Notes: generated by a model not told the origin, from the letters alone. A stretch of DNA of 64,000 bases from Rhizobium sp. Leaf262 (GCF_001422245.1 NZ_LMMM01000020.1:172259-236258); one strand, 5' to 3'. Shown: positions 44,536 through 54,457, numbered from the stretch's first letter. Program-made: numbers and translations.

Positions 44536-45228
44536 GGCATCTTCCGTTGGAGGTTTTACGAGCATGTCGAAGAAGCGATTGATGTCGTCTTCGATCGCTT
44601 GCCGTACCGCTTTCGCATCTTTTTTTCGCAGGGCGGCGACAGCCCGGATATGCATTTCCGCTCCCCGGCCACCGCGTGCATCAAACGCTTCGGCTGCGCG
44701 GCGGATGTTGGGGCCAATCTGCAGCCACAGCCCCTCGATGATAGGCAGAAGAACCTTCGATCCCGAGATTTTGTACAGCGTGAAGTGGAATTCGAGATTG
44801 CGTGTCACGCTGGATTCGACATGCATCTGCTCATCCGCCCTCACCTCTTCATCGACAATGCGAGCAAGCGCCTCGATATCCGAAGATGTGGCACGTTCGG
44901 CTGAAAGCTCCGCGGCCAGCCCCTCCAGAGCCAGTCGAGTGCGCCTTAAATCCTCTATGCCGGCAATGTCGATCAAAGGAACCCGGGCACTTCTGTTGGG
45001 AAGCGCTTCAAGCGCACGTTCCGCAATCAGTTGGCGGATCGATTCACGCACCGGCTGCGCACTCGTGCCGAACACCTCGGCAAGGTCGTGAATCTTCAGG
45101 GCTTGCCCGGGCTTGAACCGTCCCACCATGAGCAGATGGCGAAGCTGTTGATGCACGCGAACCTGTATCGTTTCGCGTATGACAGGCTCAACATCAATAA
45201 GCAGGTTACTGCTGTTCTCCACGGCCAT
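44527..45228 (-). CDS. GntR-family (FadR/FCD) regulator of the second importer operon
   Basis: A 233-residue regulator: winged HTH at residues ~22-90 (VHQQLRHLLMVGRFKPGQAL, LAEVFGTSAQPVRESIRQLI) and an FCD effector domain with NLEFHFTLYKISG and a C-terminal His/Glu-bearing helix set. It converges on the importer operon it probably controls. Its own upstream region holds a 16-bp palindrome with the TTGATCAA core that also appears upstream of the importer operon, so autoregulation plus operon control is likely. Confidence 0.88.
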   Translation of the reverse strand: MAVENSSNLLIDVEPVIRETIQVRVHQQLRHLLMVGRFKPGQALKIHDLAEVFGTSAQPVRESIRQLIAERALEALPNRSARVPLIDIAGIEDLRRTRLALEGLAAELSAERATSSDIEALARIVDEEVRADEQMHVESSVTRNLEFHFTLYKISGSKVLLPIIEGLWLQIGPNIRRAAEAFDARGGRGAEMHIRAVAALRKKDAKAVRQAIEDDINRFFDMLVKPPTEDAAA

Positions 45229-45308
45229 GGCGTCTCCATTCAGACCTGAGTCTAAAACCTAAAATACGTTCTTATTCCTTGGGATAGCACAGCTCAACAC
45301 CTCGCTTA

Positions 45309-45324
45309 ATTTTTGATCAAAAAT
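45309..45324. promoter_or_regulatory. Palindromic operator candidate upstream of the GntR gene
   Basis: ATTTTTGATCAAAAAT is a perfect 16-bp palindrome 81 bases upstream of the regulator start. It shares the central TTGATCAA with the palindrome at 38436-38449. The rest of the 429-bp gap (45229-45657) holds no supported gene; its last part should carry the promoter of the helicase gene. Confidence 0.55.
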
Positions 45325-45657
45325 CTATTATGTCTGTCCTAAGATACGTGAACATCCAGCCCCGCATTTCTTGACTTTCATCAAGCGCCGACCCGGCAGT
45401 CCAAAAAAGCGCAGGGCGTCCTCTCTCAACCTTCGGATTAACAAACGAGGATTTTCCGTAAATCTCGCAGTCCCCAGGAACACAAATGGGCAACGACCTA
45501 GTGGTTCCTAGCTGAAGGTAAGCGCCAGCTGCACCTTTCCGGCTTGATCAGATTTTTTTGCAATCAAAACACGAATTTTTAACACGTCGATTGCGAATGT
45601 GCGCACTACATGACCGTCCTTCGGCGTGAACTATGTGCATCTGCGTAAGGCAATAAC

Positions 45658-48600
45658 ATGAAAACAAATCTTTCCGTTCTGAAATACTGGCGCGCCGCAG
45701 TGGCCGATAGTGCCTCAAGGGAGGCTTGCCTGACAACGAAGGCGAGCAAAGACTTTCAGACGGTCTCACCCGAAGAAGCACGAACTGGACAACTGTTTCA
45801 GGCAACGATCGACGCGCTTTTCAAAGATAAACCAGCCACACTCAAGCAGGTCGAAGTGCTGTACAGGCCACTGCACGTGCGCAGGATGGTTGATCGTGGG
45901 GTAAGTAGGAGCGACGGGTTGCCTGCTGAGGTCACTCCTATTCTGACTGACGCCTTGGTCGATCGGAAAGGCCGCATCATACCCGGCCACACACGGATCG
46001 CCCGCGATATCCTCGATCCTCTTCTTGGTGGCGGATTTTCCATCGGAAACGTGCAGGACTTCGATCGCTTTCTTACCGCGAATCCATTTGAAGCCAATAC
46101 GACAGATCCTGCCATGTGGTCTGCGTACCAGGCCTATTGCAAAAAGATGATGGACGAGGTCGGCGCAGGTTGGCCCAATGGTGACGAAAAATACAAGACT
46201 ATCGACTCCGGTCTGATCTGGCTGGCAACCAATAACTCAAAGACCGTTCGTCAAATTCTCGCGCTAAGTGATACTTTGATCAAAGAACAGCCGGACACTC
46301 CTTTGCTCGCCAATTTTGCAAGAACGAAAATCCGGGAAATTGAACCCGTTATCGGTGTGCCGTTTGCTCTTCATGATCGACAGGGACACTCAAATGACAC
46401 GTTTCCGGTCGCCGACCAACAGAGAGAAGTACTAGCGCATCTCGCTAAAGCTGACAAAGGTGAGATCATTGCAGTGAACGGCCCTCCTGGGACCGGGAAG
46501 ACGACCATGTTGCTGTCGGCTATTGCGGGAGAATGGATAAAGGCAGCCATTGACGGTGGCTATCCACCGCTCATTATCGCCGCATCAACCAACAATCAGG
46601 CTGTCACCAACATCATCGATGCCTTTGCGAAAGATTTTGCGAAGGGACACGGAGTTTTTGCCGGACGATGGCTGCCGGAGTTCTTCAGTTTTGGCTTCTT
46701 CCTCGCGTCGTTCACAAAAGAGGAAGAGGCAACGCTGAAATACCAAACAGATACATTTTTCAAGCAACGAGAAACGGCCCCATTCCTCGCCAAAGCGCGG
46801 CTCGCTTATCTGGAGGCCGCAAAACTAGCGTTTCCGGATTTGAAGCAGCCAACAGTGGAAACAGTGGTCCAGCGGCTACGTGAAAATATCAACCACTACA
46901 GCCAAAAGTTACTCAAAGCTGATGAAACCTGGCGCAATCTCACGGATGCACGCGCCAAGGTTCACCAAACGCTTGGTGTCAATCCTGACGATGTCGTTCA
47001 GCAGCTGTTGGCGTCGAAGGTAGAGAGCGAAACGACTGCGGCAGCGGCAAGCGAATTGTTAAAGCTTTGGGATATCTGGCTGGCCAAAGAACCGTGGCTG
47101 GCTTCTGCGCTCAGCTTTCTTCCTTTTGTTGCACGAAAACGCGTTATCCGTGCCAGAGTTTTTTTGCGTGAATTGGGTGTTGACGAAAATTTGCTTGATG
47201 AGACGCGGCTGAAACGTATCGAGGCAAATCTCAAAGCCATGGTCAAGAATAAGCAGAACGTAGCACGTGATGCTGCTGAAACTTATCGCCAGTCCCAAAG
47301 TGAACTAACGAATTTAAGAGACCATATCAGTGCGTTTCGGGCAATATACAGTGATGTCGGCGGCACGGACGAAGACCCCGATATTCTAGACTTCGACCGT
47401 CGCGCTGACGTGACCATCCGCTTTTCGATGTTTCTTCTAGCAACGCATTATTGGGAGGGCCGCTGGCTTCTTGAACTGGAAAAAGCCCTTCCCGCTCTGG
47501 AGAAGGCCCGCGAGAGTAAAAAAGTTGAGAGCGACCGCGATGCGGCTCAGACCCTTTGGCGGATGCGCATGATGATTACACCCTGTGCGGTTTCGACCTT
47601 TGCCACCTTGCCTGGCAAGATGAATTACCGCAACAAGGTTTCAGGCAGCTACCAGACTGAATACCTTTACAATTACATCGACCTTCTGATTGTCGATGAG
47701 GCAGGACAGGTACTGCCGGAAATTGCTGGCCCGTCTTTCTCTCTGGCCAAGAGGGCGCTGGTTATTGGCGATACGCAGCAAATCGAACCAATAACATCGC
47801 TGACCGCCAGTGTCGACGCAGGCAATCTTGTAGAGGTAGGACTTATACCCAACAAGGGCGCTGGAGAAGCTCTAGAAGAGCTTGAAGCGGTCGGCATGAC
47901 GTCAAGAGCGGGAAGCGTGATGCGTCTGGCTCAATCATCCTGTCGCTTCCATCCCTACAAAAAGCTGGAACGCGGACTTTATCTATTCGAACATCGCCGA
48001 TGCTTCGACGACATTATTCGATTTTGCAATGAGCTTTGCTACCAGGGAACGCTTCAGCCAAAACGTGGTCCATCCGCCGATATGGATATTCCTCCGATGG
48101 GCTATCTGCATGTCGACGGCCTCGCCCAGGCAGCCGGCGGTAGCCGCTACAACCTGCTCGAAGCGGGCGTAATTGCAGCATGGATACAAGCAAACGCCAA
48201 AAGCTTGGAGAACCGCTACAGAAAGCCGTTACGTGACATTATTGGCGTCATAACACCTTTCGGACGGCAGGTTTCTGAGATTCGCACCGCCTGCCGGAAT
48301 TCCGGAATCGACGCGAGCAAAGAAACCGGAATTACAGTCGGGACCGTCCACGCCCTGCAGGGTGCGGAGCGGCCAATAGTTATTTTTTCACCGGTCTACA
48401 CGAAACATGCAGACGGTGGGTTTATCGACCAGTCTCCCAGTATGTTGAACGTCGCGGTGTCACGCGCCAAGGACTCATTTCTCGTCTTTGGCGACATGGA
48501 TGTCTTTGCGTCCGCAGCATCAACGACGCCCCGCTCACTCCTCGCCCGCTTTTTGTTTGAGCGTCCCGAAAACGAAATCGTGTTTGAGCAGCAAGCGCGC

Positions 48601-49104
48601 GTTGATCTTTCGAAAGGTTCGCTTTCGGTGGAAATGCTCCGGGACTCTACCGAGCATGACGCTTTTATGCTTCGCGCTCTGTCAGAAGCAAAACAACGCG
48701 TCGCGATTGTGTCTCCATGGATCAAAATCTCAACGATGGAGCAAGTCGGCCTGATCGCCGCTATCCGCGCTGCTCAAACGCGTGGCGTTCAAATGAGCGT
48801 TTATGCAGATCCTGTTCTTACCCGGGGGAAAGCCAGCAACGCAGATTTATTCGAAGAGGCAGACAATCTGCTCTCCAGTTTTGGCATTGCCCTTCGTGCC
48901 GTAGAACAATTGCACAGCAAACTGCTCTGGGTCGATGATACTATTCTCGCGGTCGGATCCTTCAACTGGTGCAGCGCCCATCGATCGGGCGACTATGCTC
49001 GGCATGAAACCTCCATCGTCTATCGAGGACCACATCTGGCAAGCGAAATAACCATTTTGGAAAGCAGCCTCAAAAACAGGACAAACCCAGTGCCGAGGAG
49101 TTAA
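45658..49104 (+). CDS. SF1 (Upf1-like) helicase fused to a PLD nuclease; Mokosh type II-like defence protein
   Basis: An 1148-residue protein. Residues ~273-282 are Walker A (NGPPGTGKTT), ~676-682 Walker B/motif II (LIVDEAGQ), ~690-700 motif III (VIGDTQQIEP), ~890-915 motif V (TVGTVHALQGAERPIVIF) and ~930 motif VI (NVAVSRAKD), as in COG1112-type SF1 helicases; a long helical insert separates motifs I and II. The last ~170 residues form a phospholipase D-type domain with HSKLLWVDDTILAVGSFNW (HxK at ~1086-1088). A single-gene helicase-PLD fusion is the reported architecture of Mokosh type II (MkoC), an anti-phage system. It stands alone with its own promoter region between metabolic operons, as defence genes often do. 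Function is inferred. Confidence 0.85.
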   Translation: MKTNLSVLKYWRAAVADSASREACLTTKASKDFQTVSPEEARTGQLFQATIDALFKDKPATLKQVEVLYRPLHVRRMVDRGVSRSDGLPAEVTPILTDALVDRKGRIIPGHTRIARDILDPLLGGGFSIGNVQDFDRFLTANPFEANTTDPAMWSAYQAYCKKMMDEVGAGWPNGDEKYKTIDSGLIWLATNNSKTVRQILALSDTLIKEQPDTPLLANFARTKIREIEPVIGVPFALHDRQGHSNDTFPVADQQREVLAHLAKADKGEIIAVNGPPGTGKTTMLLSAIAGEWIKAAIDGGYPPLIIAASTNNQAVTNIIDAFAKDFAKGHGVFAGRWLPEFFSFGFFLASFTKEEEATLKYQTDTFFKQRETAPFLAKARLAYLEAAKLAFPDLKQPTVETVVQRLRENINHYSQKLLKADETWRNLTDARAKVHQTLGVNPDDVVQQLLASKVESETTAAAASELLKLWDIWLAKEPWLASALSFLPFVARKRVIRARVFLRELGVDENLLDETRLKRIEANLKAMVKNKQNVARDAAETYRQSQSELTNLRDHISAFRAIYSDVGGTDEDPDILDFDRRADVTIRFSMFLLATHYWEGRWLLELEKALPALEKARESKKVESDRDAAQTLWRMRMMITPCAVSTFATLPGKMNYRNKVSGSYQTEYLYNYIDLLIVDEAGQVLPEIAGPSFSLAKRALVIGDTQQIEPITSLTASVDAGNLVEVGLIPNKGAGEALEELEAVGMTSRAGSVMRLAQSSCRFHPYKKLERGLYLFEHRRCFDDIIRFCNELCYQGTLQPKRGPSADMDIPPMGYLHVDGLAQAAGGSRYNLLEAGVIAAWIQANAKSLENRYRKPLRDIIGVITPFGRQVSEIRTACRNSGIDASKETGITVGTVHALQGAERPIVIFSPVYTKHADGGFIDQSPSMLNVAVSRAKDSFLVFGDMDVFASAASTTPRSLLARFLFERPENEIVFEQQARVDLSKGSLSVEMLRDSTEHDAFMLRALSEAKQRVAIVSPWIKISTMEQVGLIAAIRAAQTRGVQMSVYADPVLTRGKASNADLFEEADNLLSSFGIALRAVEQLHSKLLWVDDTILAVGSFNWCSAHRSGDYARHETSIVYRGPHLASEITILESSLKNRTNPVPRS

Positions 49105-49518
49105 GTCCGCCCAAGAGAGACCTGTCTTCTTGCTAACGAAGGCCGGTCGATTCTCCACAGTCCCCCACGAGATCCGTTTCAAATATCTGACCCCGGCAGC
49201 AAACCGCACCATCCGGCTGCCAGTAACTATGCCGCAGTCCCGGGCAAGTCGGTCGCCCAGGACTGCGGATACAACAACAGCATCAAACGGCGATACCCCG
49301 CGCTGCATGGTTGGCGGTTTGATCCGCGATCTAGCGCGGGTTGATGCCTTGATGAAGCGAGACGACCACGGCGATCGCCCATGTCGGGTCGATTGGTAAC
49401 CAGAGCAGCAGGCGACAGCCCCCTGCGTGCAGGCCGCTTCAGCCTAGAGAGTTGTGCCGCACGGTATTCACAGATATTATATTCACGCTGAGAAAAAACT
49501 TTCAGTGCACCCCTCCCT
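49105..49518. other. 414-bp gap after the helicase-PLD gene
   Basis: Several short overlapping frames exist on both strands but none shows a ribosome-binding site or a family match. It may contain decayed coding sequence. No terminator or repeat is evident. Confidence 0.4.
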
Positions 49519-50403
49519 TCACACACGCAGGGCATCGATGACGGCGCGTAGGCCAGCCGACAGATATTTTCGCGTTGGGTAATAGAGATAGAGCCAATCC
49601 TCGGGTGCACTCCAGGATGCCAGGCACTCGACCAGGCTGCCGTTCTGGACATAGGGACGCGCGCGCTCTTCCCAGACATACGCAAGGCCCACGCCCGACA
49701 GCGCGGCCTCGACCATCAACTCATGGTCATCGAGCGACAGAGACCCGGTCGGCTCGAACTCAATGATCTTGCCGGCGCGGCTGAACTCCCAAGCATAGGG
49801 CTTGCCGCTTGGATAGATATTGCGGACGCAGACATGCTTACGCAGATCATCAGGGGTTCTCGGGATCGGATGGTGCTCGAAATAATGGGAAGAACCAACA
49901 ACGGCAAACCGCAGCCGCGGCTTTATCTTCACAGCCGTCATGCCATCGCGCAGGCTTTCGCCAAGACGAATACCAGCATCGAACCCCTCCTCCACAATGT
50001 CGACAAGGCGGTCGGTGGCGACGACTTCCAGCTGGAGACCGGGATTTTTTGCGATTAGCGAGCCAATGACTGATCGGAAGACAAACGGCGCGACGGAATT
50101 GGGCGCGTTTATGCGAACCTTGCCAAACGGCGTGTCACGGAACTGGTTGAGAGCATCCAGCGCCGATCCGATTTCCCCAAAGGCGGGCGACAATTGTGCG
50201 AGCAACATGGCACCTGCATCGGTCAGCGAGACACTGCGGGTCGTTCGGTTGAGCAGTCGAATGCCGATGCGTGCCTCGAGATTGCCAACAGCGTGGCTGA
50301 TGGCAGACGCGGTTACTCCACGTTCTTCACCGGCTCGGCGAAAGTTGCGATGGCGGGCGACCGCATCGAAGGCGGCCAACTCTGAGAGATCCGTACTGCG
50401 CAT
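49519..50403 (-). CDS. LysR-family transcriptional regulator
   Basis: A 294-residue LysR protein. The N-terminal HTH reads LAAFDAVARHRNFRRAGEE with TASAISHAVGNLEARIGIRL and NRTTRSVSLTDAG, and a periplasmic-binding-protein-like effector domain follows (PSGKPYAWEFSRAG). The ATG at 50403 (MRSTDLSEL) is preferred to a TTG two codons upstream. It is divergent from the VOC gene at 50521, the usual LysR target arrangement; the 117-bp gap should hold the regulated promoters. Confidence 0.9.
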   Translation of the reverse strand: MRSTDLSELAAFDAVARHRNFRRAGEERGVTASAISHAVGNLEARIGIRLLNRTTRSVSLTDAGAMLLAQLSPAFGEIGSALDALNQFRDTPFGKVRINAPNSVAPFVFRSVIGSLIAKNPGLQLEVVATDRLVDIVEEGFDAGIRLGESLRDGMTAVKIKPRLRFAVVGSSHYFEHHPIPRTPDDLRKHVCVRNIYPSGKPYAWEFSRAGKIIEFEPTGSLSLDDHELMVEAALSGVGLAYVWEERARPYVQNGSLVECLASWSAPEDWLYLYYPTRKYLSAGLRAVIDALRV

Positions 50404-50520
50404 TGTCAAATCTCACTCATCATTGAGAGGAAGATTATCTGTCTAATTCTTATTGTCGAAAAGGTCCAGATTGCTCCTCGCAGACCGGCGCTGGTGCCGG
50501 ACCAGACAGGAGACAAGACA

Positions 50521-50982
50521 ATGGCCGATTTCATTCCTCCATCCCACAATACGACATCGCCTTTCGCTGACATGCGCGGTCATCATATTGCCGTTCGCAC
50601 GCCGGACGTCGAAACAGCCAAGCGCTGGTATCTCGAGAAGCTAGACTTTCGCGTGGTCGCCGAATGGGACTATGCTGACGAACAACTCGCCTATCTTGCG
50701 CCCGCGACCGACGACCATTTCTATGTGGAAATCCTTGGTGGTGGCGATCCTTCGCCCAAAGACGTTCGTCCCTATACCGATCTCGGCGACAGCCTGAAAT
50801 ATGCCGGCTACCACCACTTCTGTTTGAATGTCACAAGCGTCGATGCCACAGTCGAAGAGCTGCGGGCACGCGGCGTAACCATCGTCACCGAGCCATTCGA
50901 GCTGCTTGCAATCAGTCGGCGCCTTGCCTTCTTCTGCGATCCCTTCGGCAATCTCATCGAGCTGGCAGAAGTTCTGCCGTGA
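50521..50982 (+). CDS. VOC-family protein (glyoxalase/dioxygenase-like)
   Basis: A 153-residue vicinal-oxygen-chelate protein. Metal-ligand positions are visible: His in MRGHHIAVRTPD, His in YHHFCLNVTS and Glu in FGNLIELAEVL. AGGAGA lies eight bases before the ATG. It is divergent from the LysR gene and 137 bp ahead of an SDR on the same strand, so these two may form a small LysR-controlled detoxification unit. Exact substrate unknown. Confidence 0.88.
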   Translation: MADFIPPSHNTTSPFADMRGHHIAVRTPDVETAKRWYLEKLDFRVVAEWDYADEQLAYLAPATDDHFYVEILGGGDPSPKDVRPYTDLGDSLKYAGYHHFCLNVTSVDATVEELRARGVTIVTEPFELLAISRRLAFFCDPFGNLIELAEVLP

Positions 50983-51119
50983 CCTTTCCCCACCCGCCTG
51001 GCCATCCCCACGTCGCGGTGGCCAACAAATCGAACTGACATTCTGCACCATGACGTCGCCGTGCCCTTGCGGCCCGACGCAACACTTTCCCTTCAATCTG
51101 ACATCAAGGAAACATTCTC

Positions 51120-51953
51120 ATGAAAATCTGGTTTATCACCGGTGCCTCCCGTGGCTTCGGCGCCCTCATCACCACACGCGCGCTTGCCCAGGGCGACGCT
51201 GTCGTCGCGACAGCCCGCAATCCGGAGGCGATCACCGCACGGTTTGGCGAACACGCCAACCTGCTACCGGTCGCCCTCGATGTGACTGACGACAAACAGG
51301 CAACCGCCGCCGTAAACGCAGCAATGGATCGCTTCGGCCGCATTGATATCCTGCTCAACAATGCTGGGTTTGGCCTGATGGGCGCAGTCGAAGAGGCCAC
51401 CGTGGCCGAGATCGAGGCCGTCTATCGCACCAATGTCTTTGGTCTCCTTAACGTGACCCGGGCTGTGCTGCCCGTCATGCGCCGCACCCGCTCCGGTCGC
51501 ATCCTGAATATCTCATCGATTGGCGGCTATCGCGGGGCAGCAGGATTCGGCGTCTATTCGTCAACGAAATTTGCGGTCGAGGGCCTGAGCGAAGCCCTGC
51601 ATGACGAACTGGCACCGCTTGGCATCCATGTCACCGTCGTAGAGCCAGGCTACTTCCGCACCGATTTTCTCGATAGCTCGTCCTTGTCGGTCAGCGGCAA
51701 CATCATTGGCGATTACGAGGCAACTGTTGGCAAGTTGCGCACGATAGCGGCTGGTCTCAGCCATAACCAACCCGGCGACCCTCAGAAACTAGCGGAGGTC
51801 TTGATCGCCTTCACTGAAGCCCCCAACCCACCGGTGCGCCTGCCTCTCGGCAGCGACACGGTCGCCGCGATCGAAAACAAGCACGTGCAAGACGCCGCCA
51901 TCCTCTCAGAATGGCGCACCGTCTCTGTGTCGACCGACTTTGTAGCTGACTAA
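51120..51953 (+). CDS. Short-chain dehydrogenase/reductase
   Basis: A 277-residue classical SDR with TGASRGFG at residues ~7-14, NNAGFG, and the catalytic Ser and Tyr-x-x-x-Lys (NISSIGG, then VYSSTKFAVEG). The layout matches the subgroup with a longer C-terminus. AAGGAA precedes the ATG. It probably shares a transcript with the VOC gene upstream and is followed by a hairpin terminator. Confidence 0.9.
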   Translation: MKIWFITGASRGFGALITTRALAQGDAVVATARNPEAITARFGEHANLLPVALDVTDDKQATAAVNAAMDRFGRIDILLNNAGFGLMGAVEEATVAEIEAVYRTNVFGLLNVTRAVLPVMRRTRSGRILNISSIGGYRGAAGFGVYSSTKFAVEGLSEALHDELAPLGIHVTVVEPGYFRTDFLDSSSLSVSGNIIGDYEATVGKLRTIAAGLSHNQPGDPQKLAEVLIAFTEAPNPPVRLPLGSDTVAAIENKHVQDAAILSEWRTVSVSTDFVAD

Positions 51954-51983
51954 CGGGCTCGTCCGTTAAGCTTTGTAGAACGG

Positions 51984-52001
51984 GAGGCCGCTTCGGGCCT
52001 C
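51984..52001 (+). terminator. Hairpin terminator after the SDR gene
   Basis: GAGGCC (51984-51989) and GGCCTC (51996-52001) pair around GCTTCG, 30 bases after the SDR stop. The tail TCATCACG is not T-rich. The rest of the 337-bp gap to the creatinase gene shows no gene. Confidence 0.5.
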
Positions 52002-52290
52002 TCATCACGTATTAGCAACCTCACAATGTCTAAGCCATTATTGTTGATCGGCAAGACCCACCGCCCCTATGTTTGATCACTTGGCATGGTGTCGGTTTGG
52101 CACCAGCGCGATTGATGAATTCGCGTCTGGTTGTGCGGCTGAATGACTGATGGAGCCAGATCGCCAATCCCTGAGCTCATCGCGTTACCGTCTCCGCGCT
52201 CGAGTTATGATCCCATTGGAACTTCTAATTACCCTTTCTTTCCGAGAGTTTTTATCACTTTCGAACGGCTTGATTGAAAGGGTTCTCAAA

Positions 52291-53526
52291 ATGAATATCC
52301 GTGCTGGAGAAATGCCAAACCAACTCCTGCGACTTCAGAAAATGCACAATGGTGAGAAAGTTCGACCAACTTTCTCACCCGGCGAAATGAGCCGTCGGCA
52401 GGACGCGATGCGTGGGATCATGGAGGAACTGAAACTCGATGCGGCGGTTCTGACGTCATACCAGAATGTCTGCTACTTCTCCGATTTCATGTATTGTTAT
52501 TTCGGCCGCAAATATGCGTTCGTCATCACGGATGGAAGCGCCACCACTGTCACTGCGGGCATTGATGCCGGACAGCCCTATCGCCGTACGTTCGGCGACA
52601 ATCTGACCTACACAGACTGGCAACGGGACAATTATTTCCATGCACTGCAACAGCTTCTGCCCGGTGTCAGGCGTATCGGCATAGAGTTCGATCACGTTTC
52701 AATCGACCTGCGACATCAATTCGAAAGCGCCTTTCCCGACGTCGAGTTCATCGATGTCGGCGCTGCCACGATGTGGTTGCGAACGATAAAATCGGATGAG
52801 GAGATCGCTCTTATCAAGGAAGGGGCAGCCACGGCTGATATCGGCGGCGCGGCTGTCGTTGCGGCGATCAAGGAGGGCGTTCCTGAATATGAGGTCGCAC
52901 TGGCGGGAACACAGGCGATGGTGCGCCATATTGCCTCGCGTTTTCCGCATGCGGAACTCATGGACACGTGGGTCTGGTTCCAGTCAGGTATCAATACGGA
53001 CGGTGCGCATAATCCTGTTACCTCAAGACAGGTGGAAAAGGGCGACATTCTCTCCCTCAACTGCTTCCCGATGATTGCGGGTTATTACACCGCGCTGGAA
53101 CGCACATTGTTTCTCGATCACGCATCGGAAGACCATCTGCGTATCTGGGAGTTGAACTGCAAAGTTCATCGCCGAGGTCTGGAATTGCTGGTGCCGGGAG
53201 CGCGGTGTGGCGATGTGGCGACCGAGCTCAACGAGATTTACCGGGAGGCAGGCCTTCTGGGCTATCGTTCCTTCGGTTATGGCCATTCCTTTGGCGTGCT
53301 CTCGCATTATTATGGGAGGGAAGCTGGCGTTGAGCTTCGGGAAGATATCAATACGGTTCTGCAGCCCGGAATGGTGGTCTCTATGGAGCCGATGCTGACC
53401 TTGCCGGAAGGCATGCCCGGTGCGGGGGGATATCGCGAGCATGATATTCTGGTGATCGGAAAAAACAGTTCGGAAAACATCACCGGCTTTCCCTTTGGTC
53501 CGGAGCACAATATCATCCACAGCTGA
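52291..53526 (+). CDS. Creatinase (creatine amidinohydrolase)
   Basis: A 411-residue M24 (pita-bread) family protein that closely follows the known Pseudomonas creatinase sequence: NGEKVRPTFSPGEM, TSYQNVCYFSDFMYCYFGR, YTDWQRDNYF, ELMDTWVWFQSGINTDGAHN, SLNCFPMIAGYYTALERTLF, YGHSFGVLSHYYGREAG and GAGGYREHDIL. The proton-shuttling His in NTDGAHNP and the substrate-binding Glu residues (ALERTLF, SMEPM) are present. The enzyme splits creatine into sarcosine and urea and needs no metal. The ATG at 52291 has AAAGGG eight bases upstream; the frame above it is unsupported. It lies next to a ureohydrolase and a Pot-type importer. Confidence 0.93.
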   Translation: MNIRAGEMPNQLLRLQKMHNGEKVRPTFSPGEMSRRQDAMRGIMEELKLDAAVLTSYQNVCYFSDFMYCYFGRKYAFVITDGSATTVTAGIDAGQPYRRTFGDNLTYTDWQRDNYFHALQQLLPGVRRIGIEFDHVSIDLRHQFESAFPDVEFIDVGAATMWLRTIKSDEEIALIKEGAATADIGGAAVVAAIKEGVPEYEVALAGTQAMVRHIASRFPHAELMDTWVWFQSGINTDGAHNPVTSRQVEKGDILSLNCFPMIAGYYTALERTLFLDHASEDHLRIWELNCKVHRRGLELLVPGARCGDVATELNEIYREAGLLGYRSFGYGHSFGVLSHYYGREAGVELREDINTVLQPGMVVSMEPMLTLPEGMPGAGGYREHDILVIGKNSSENITGFPFGPEHNIIHS

Positions 53527-53546
53527 GTTTTTCTGACATCGAAAGT

Positions 53547-53570
53547 AGCGGGCTTGGTGACGAGCCCGCT
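53547..53570 (+). terminator. Terminator after the creatinase gene
   Basis: AGCGGGCT (53547-53554) and AGCCCGCT (53563-53570) form a perfect 8-bp stem with loop TGGTGACG, 21 bases after the creatinase stop, followed by GCTGCTTT. It separates creatinase from the LysR gene that starts 23 bases later. Confidence 0.6.
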
Positions 53571-53593
53571 GCTGCTTTAAGGCGAACGGCCAC

Positions 53594-54457
53594 TTGAGAA
53601 ACATTCCGACGGATCTTTTGAGAACATTCCTGGCTGTCATCGACCTGAAAAGCCACACGCGTGCGGCCGAGCAGCTTGGGCGCACACAGCCAGCCATCAG
53701 CCTGCAGATGAAAAAGCTGCAGGAACTGCTGGATACAAGCCTGTTTGCAAAAGACGCTGCCACACAGCCGACGGAAGCTGGTGAGCTGGTTGCGACCTAT
53801 GCCCGCCAGATCATTGCACTCAACGACGAGATGGTGTTGCGGCTCTCAAAACGTGACGGCAAGGGCAAGATCAGGTTGGGGATTCCCAACGATTATGCTG
53901 ATCATTTTCTGCCAAAGCTTATCCCTCGGTTGAAGGCAAGCGGACACGACTTCACATTCGAGGTCGTCTGCGATCTCTCGCACACTCTCTTGCAAGGCTT
54001 GCGCAACGGTCTCTTCGACATTGTCGTGGCGATGACACCCGATGGTCCGGCAGAGGGCGCTTTCATGACGTGGAAAGAGCCTTTAGCCTGGGTGGGTGAT
54101 GCAAGCGACACTCTGGTGACCAGCCCCGACGAGCATATGCGGCTGGTTTGCTATCCTGAAGGATGCCTCTATCGCCGCGCTATGCTGACCGCGTTGCAGC
54201 GCGAGGGGCGTGGCTATGAGCTGGTCTACACAAGCCCCAGCCTCTCCGGGTTGGAGGCAGCGGTAGGCTCCGGTTTCGGAAATACCGTGCTTGCCCGCAG
54301 GATTGTTCCGCCAAAGCTAAAAATGCTGGATGTCGGCCTAAACCTCCCGCGGCTGGCAGATGTCGTTGTGGGAGTTTATCTGAGCGCCGACAAAAAGCGC
54401 TCGCCCGTGGCCGAAAGTTTTGCCGCCTATTTCGCAGATGCTTTTCTCGCCGAGTAG
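53594..54457 (+). CDS. LysR-family transcriptional regulator of the guanidino-compound locus
   Basis: A 287-residue LysR protein with HTH at residues ~5-65 (LLRTFLAVIDLKSHTRAAEQ, RTQPAISLQMKKLQELL) and a substrate-binding-like C-terminal domain. The start is a TTG at 53594, because homology (NIPTDLLRTFLAVIDL) begins there. It lies just downstream of creatinase and its stop abuts the stop of the convergent permease gene with no gap. Its target is probably creatinase or the importer operon. Confidence 0.87.
   Translation: MRNIPTDLLRTFLAVIDLKSHTRAAEQLGRTQPAISLQMKKLQELLDTSLFAKDAATQPTEAGELVATYARQIIALNDEMVLRLSKRDGKGKIRLGIPNDYADHFLPKLIPRLKASGHDFTFEVVCDLSHTLLQGLRNGLFDIVVAMTPDGPAEGAFMTWKEPLAWVGDASDTLVTSPDEHMRLVCYPEGCLYRRAMLTALQREGRGYELVYTSPSLSGLEAAVGSGFGNTVLARRIVPPKLKMLDVGLNLPRLADVVVGVYLSADKKRSPVAESFAAYFADAFLAE

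Noticed and set aside
49105..49518. Possible transposase or fragment gene after the helicase-PLD gene
   Set aside because: Short frames exist on both strands but none matches a transposase family, and no inverted repeats bound the region.
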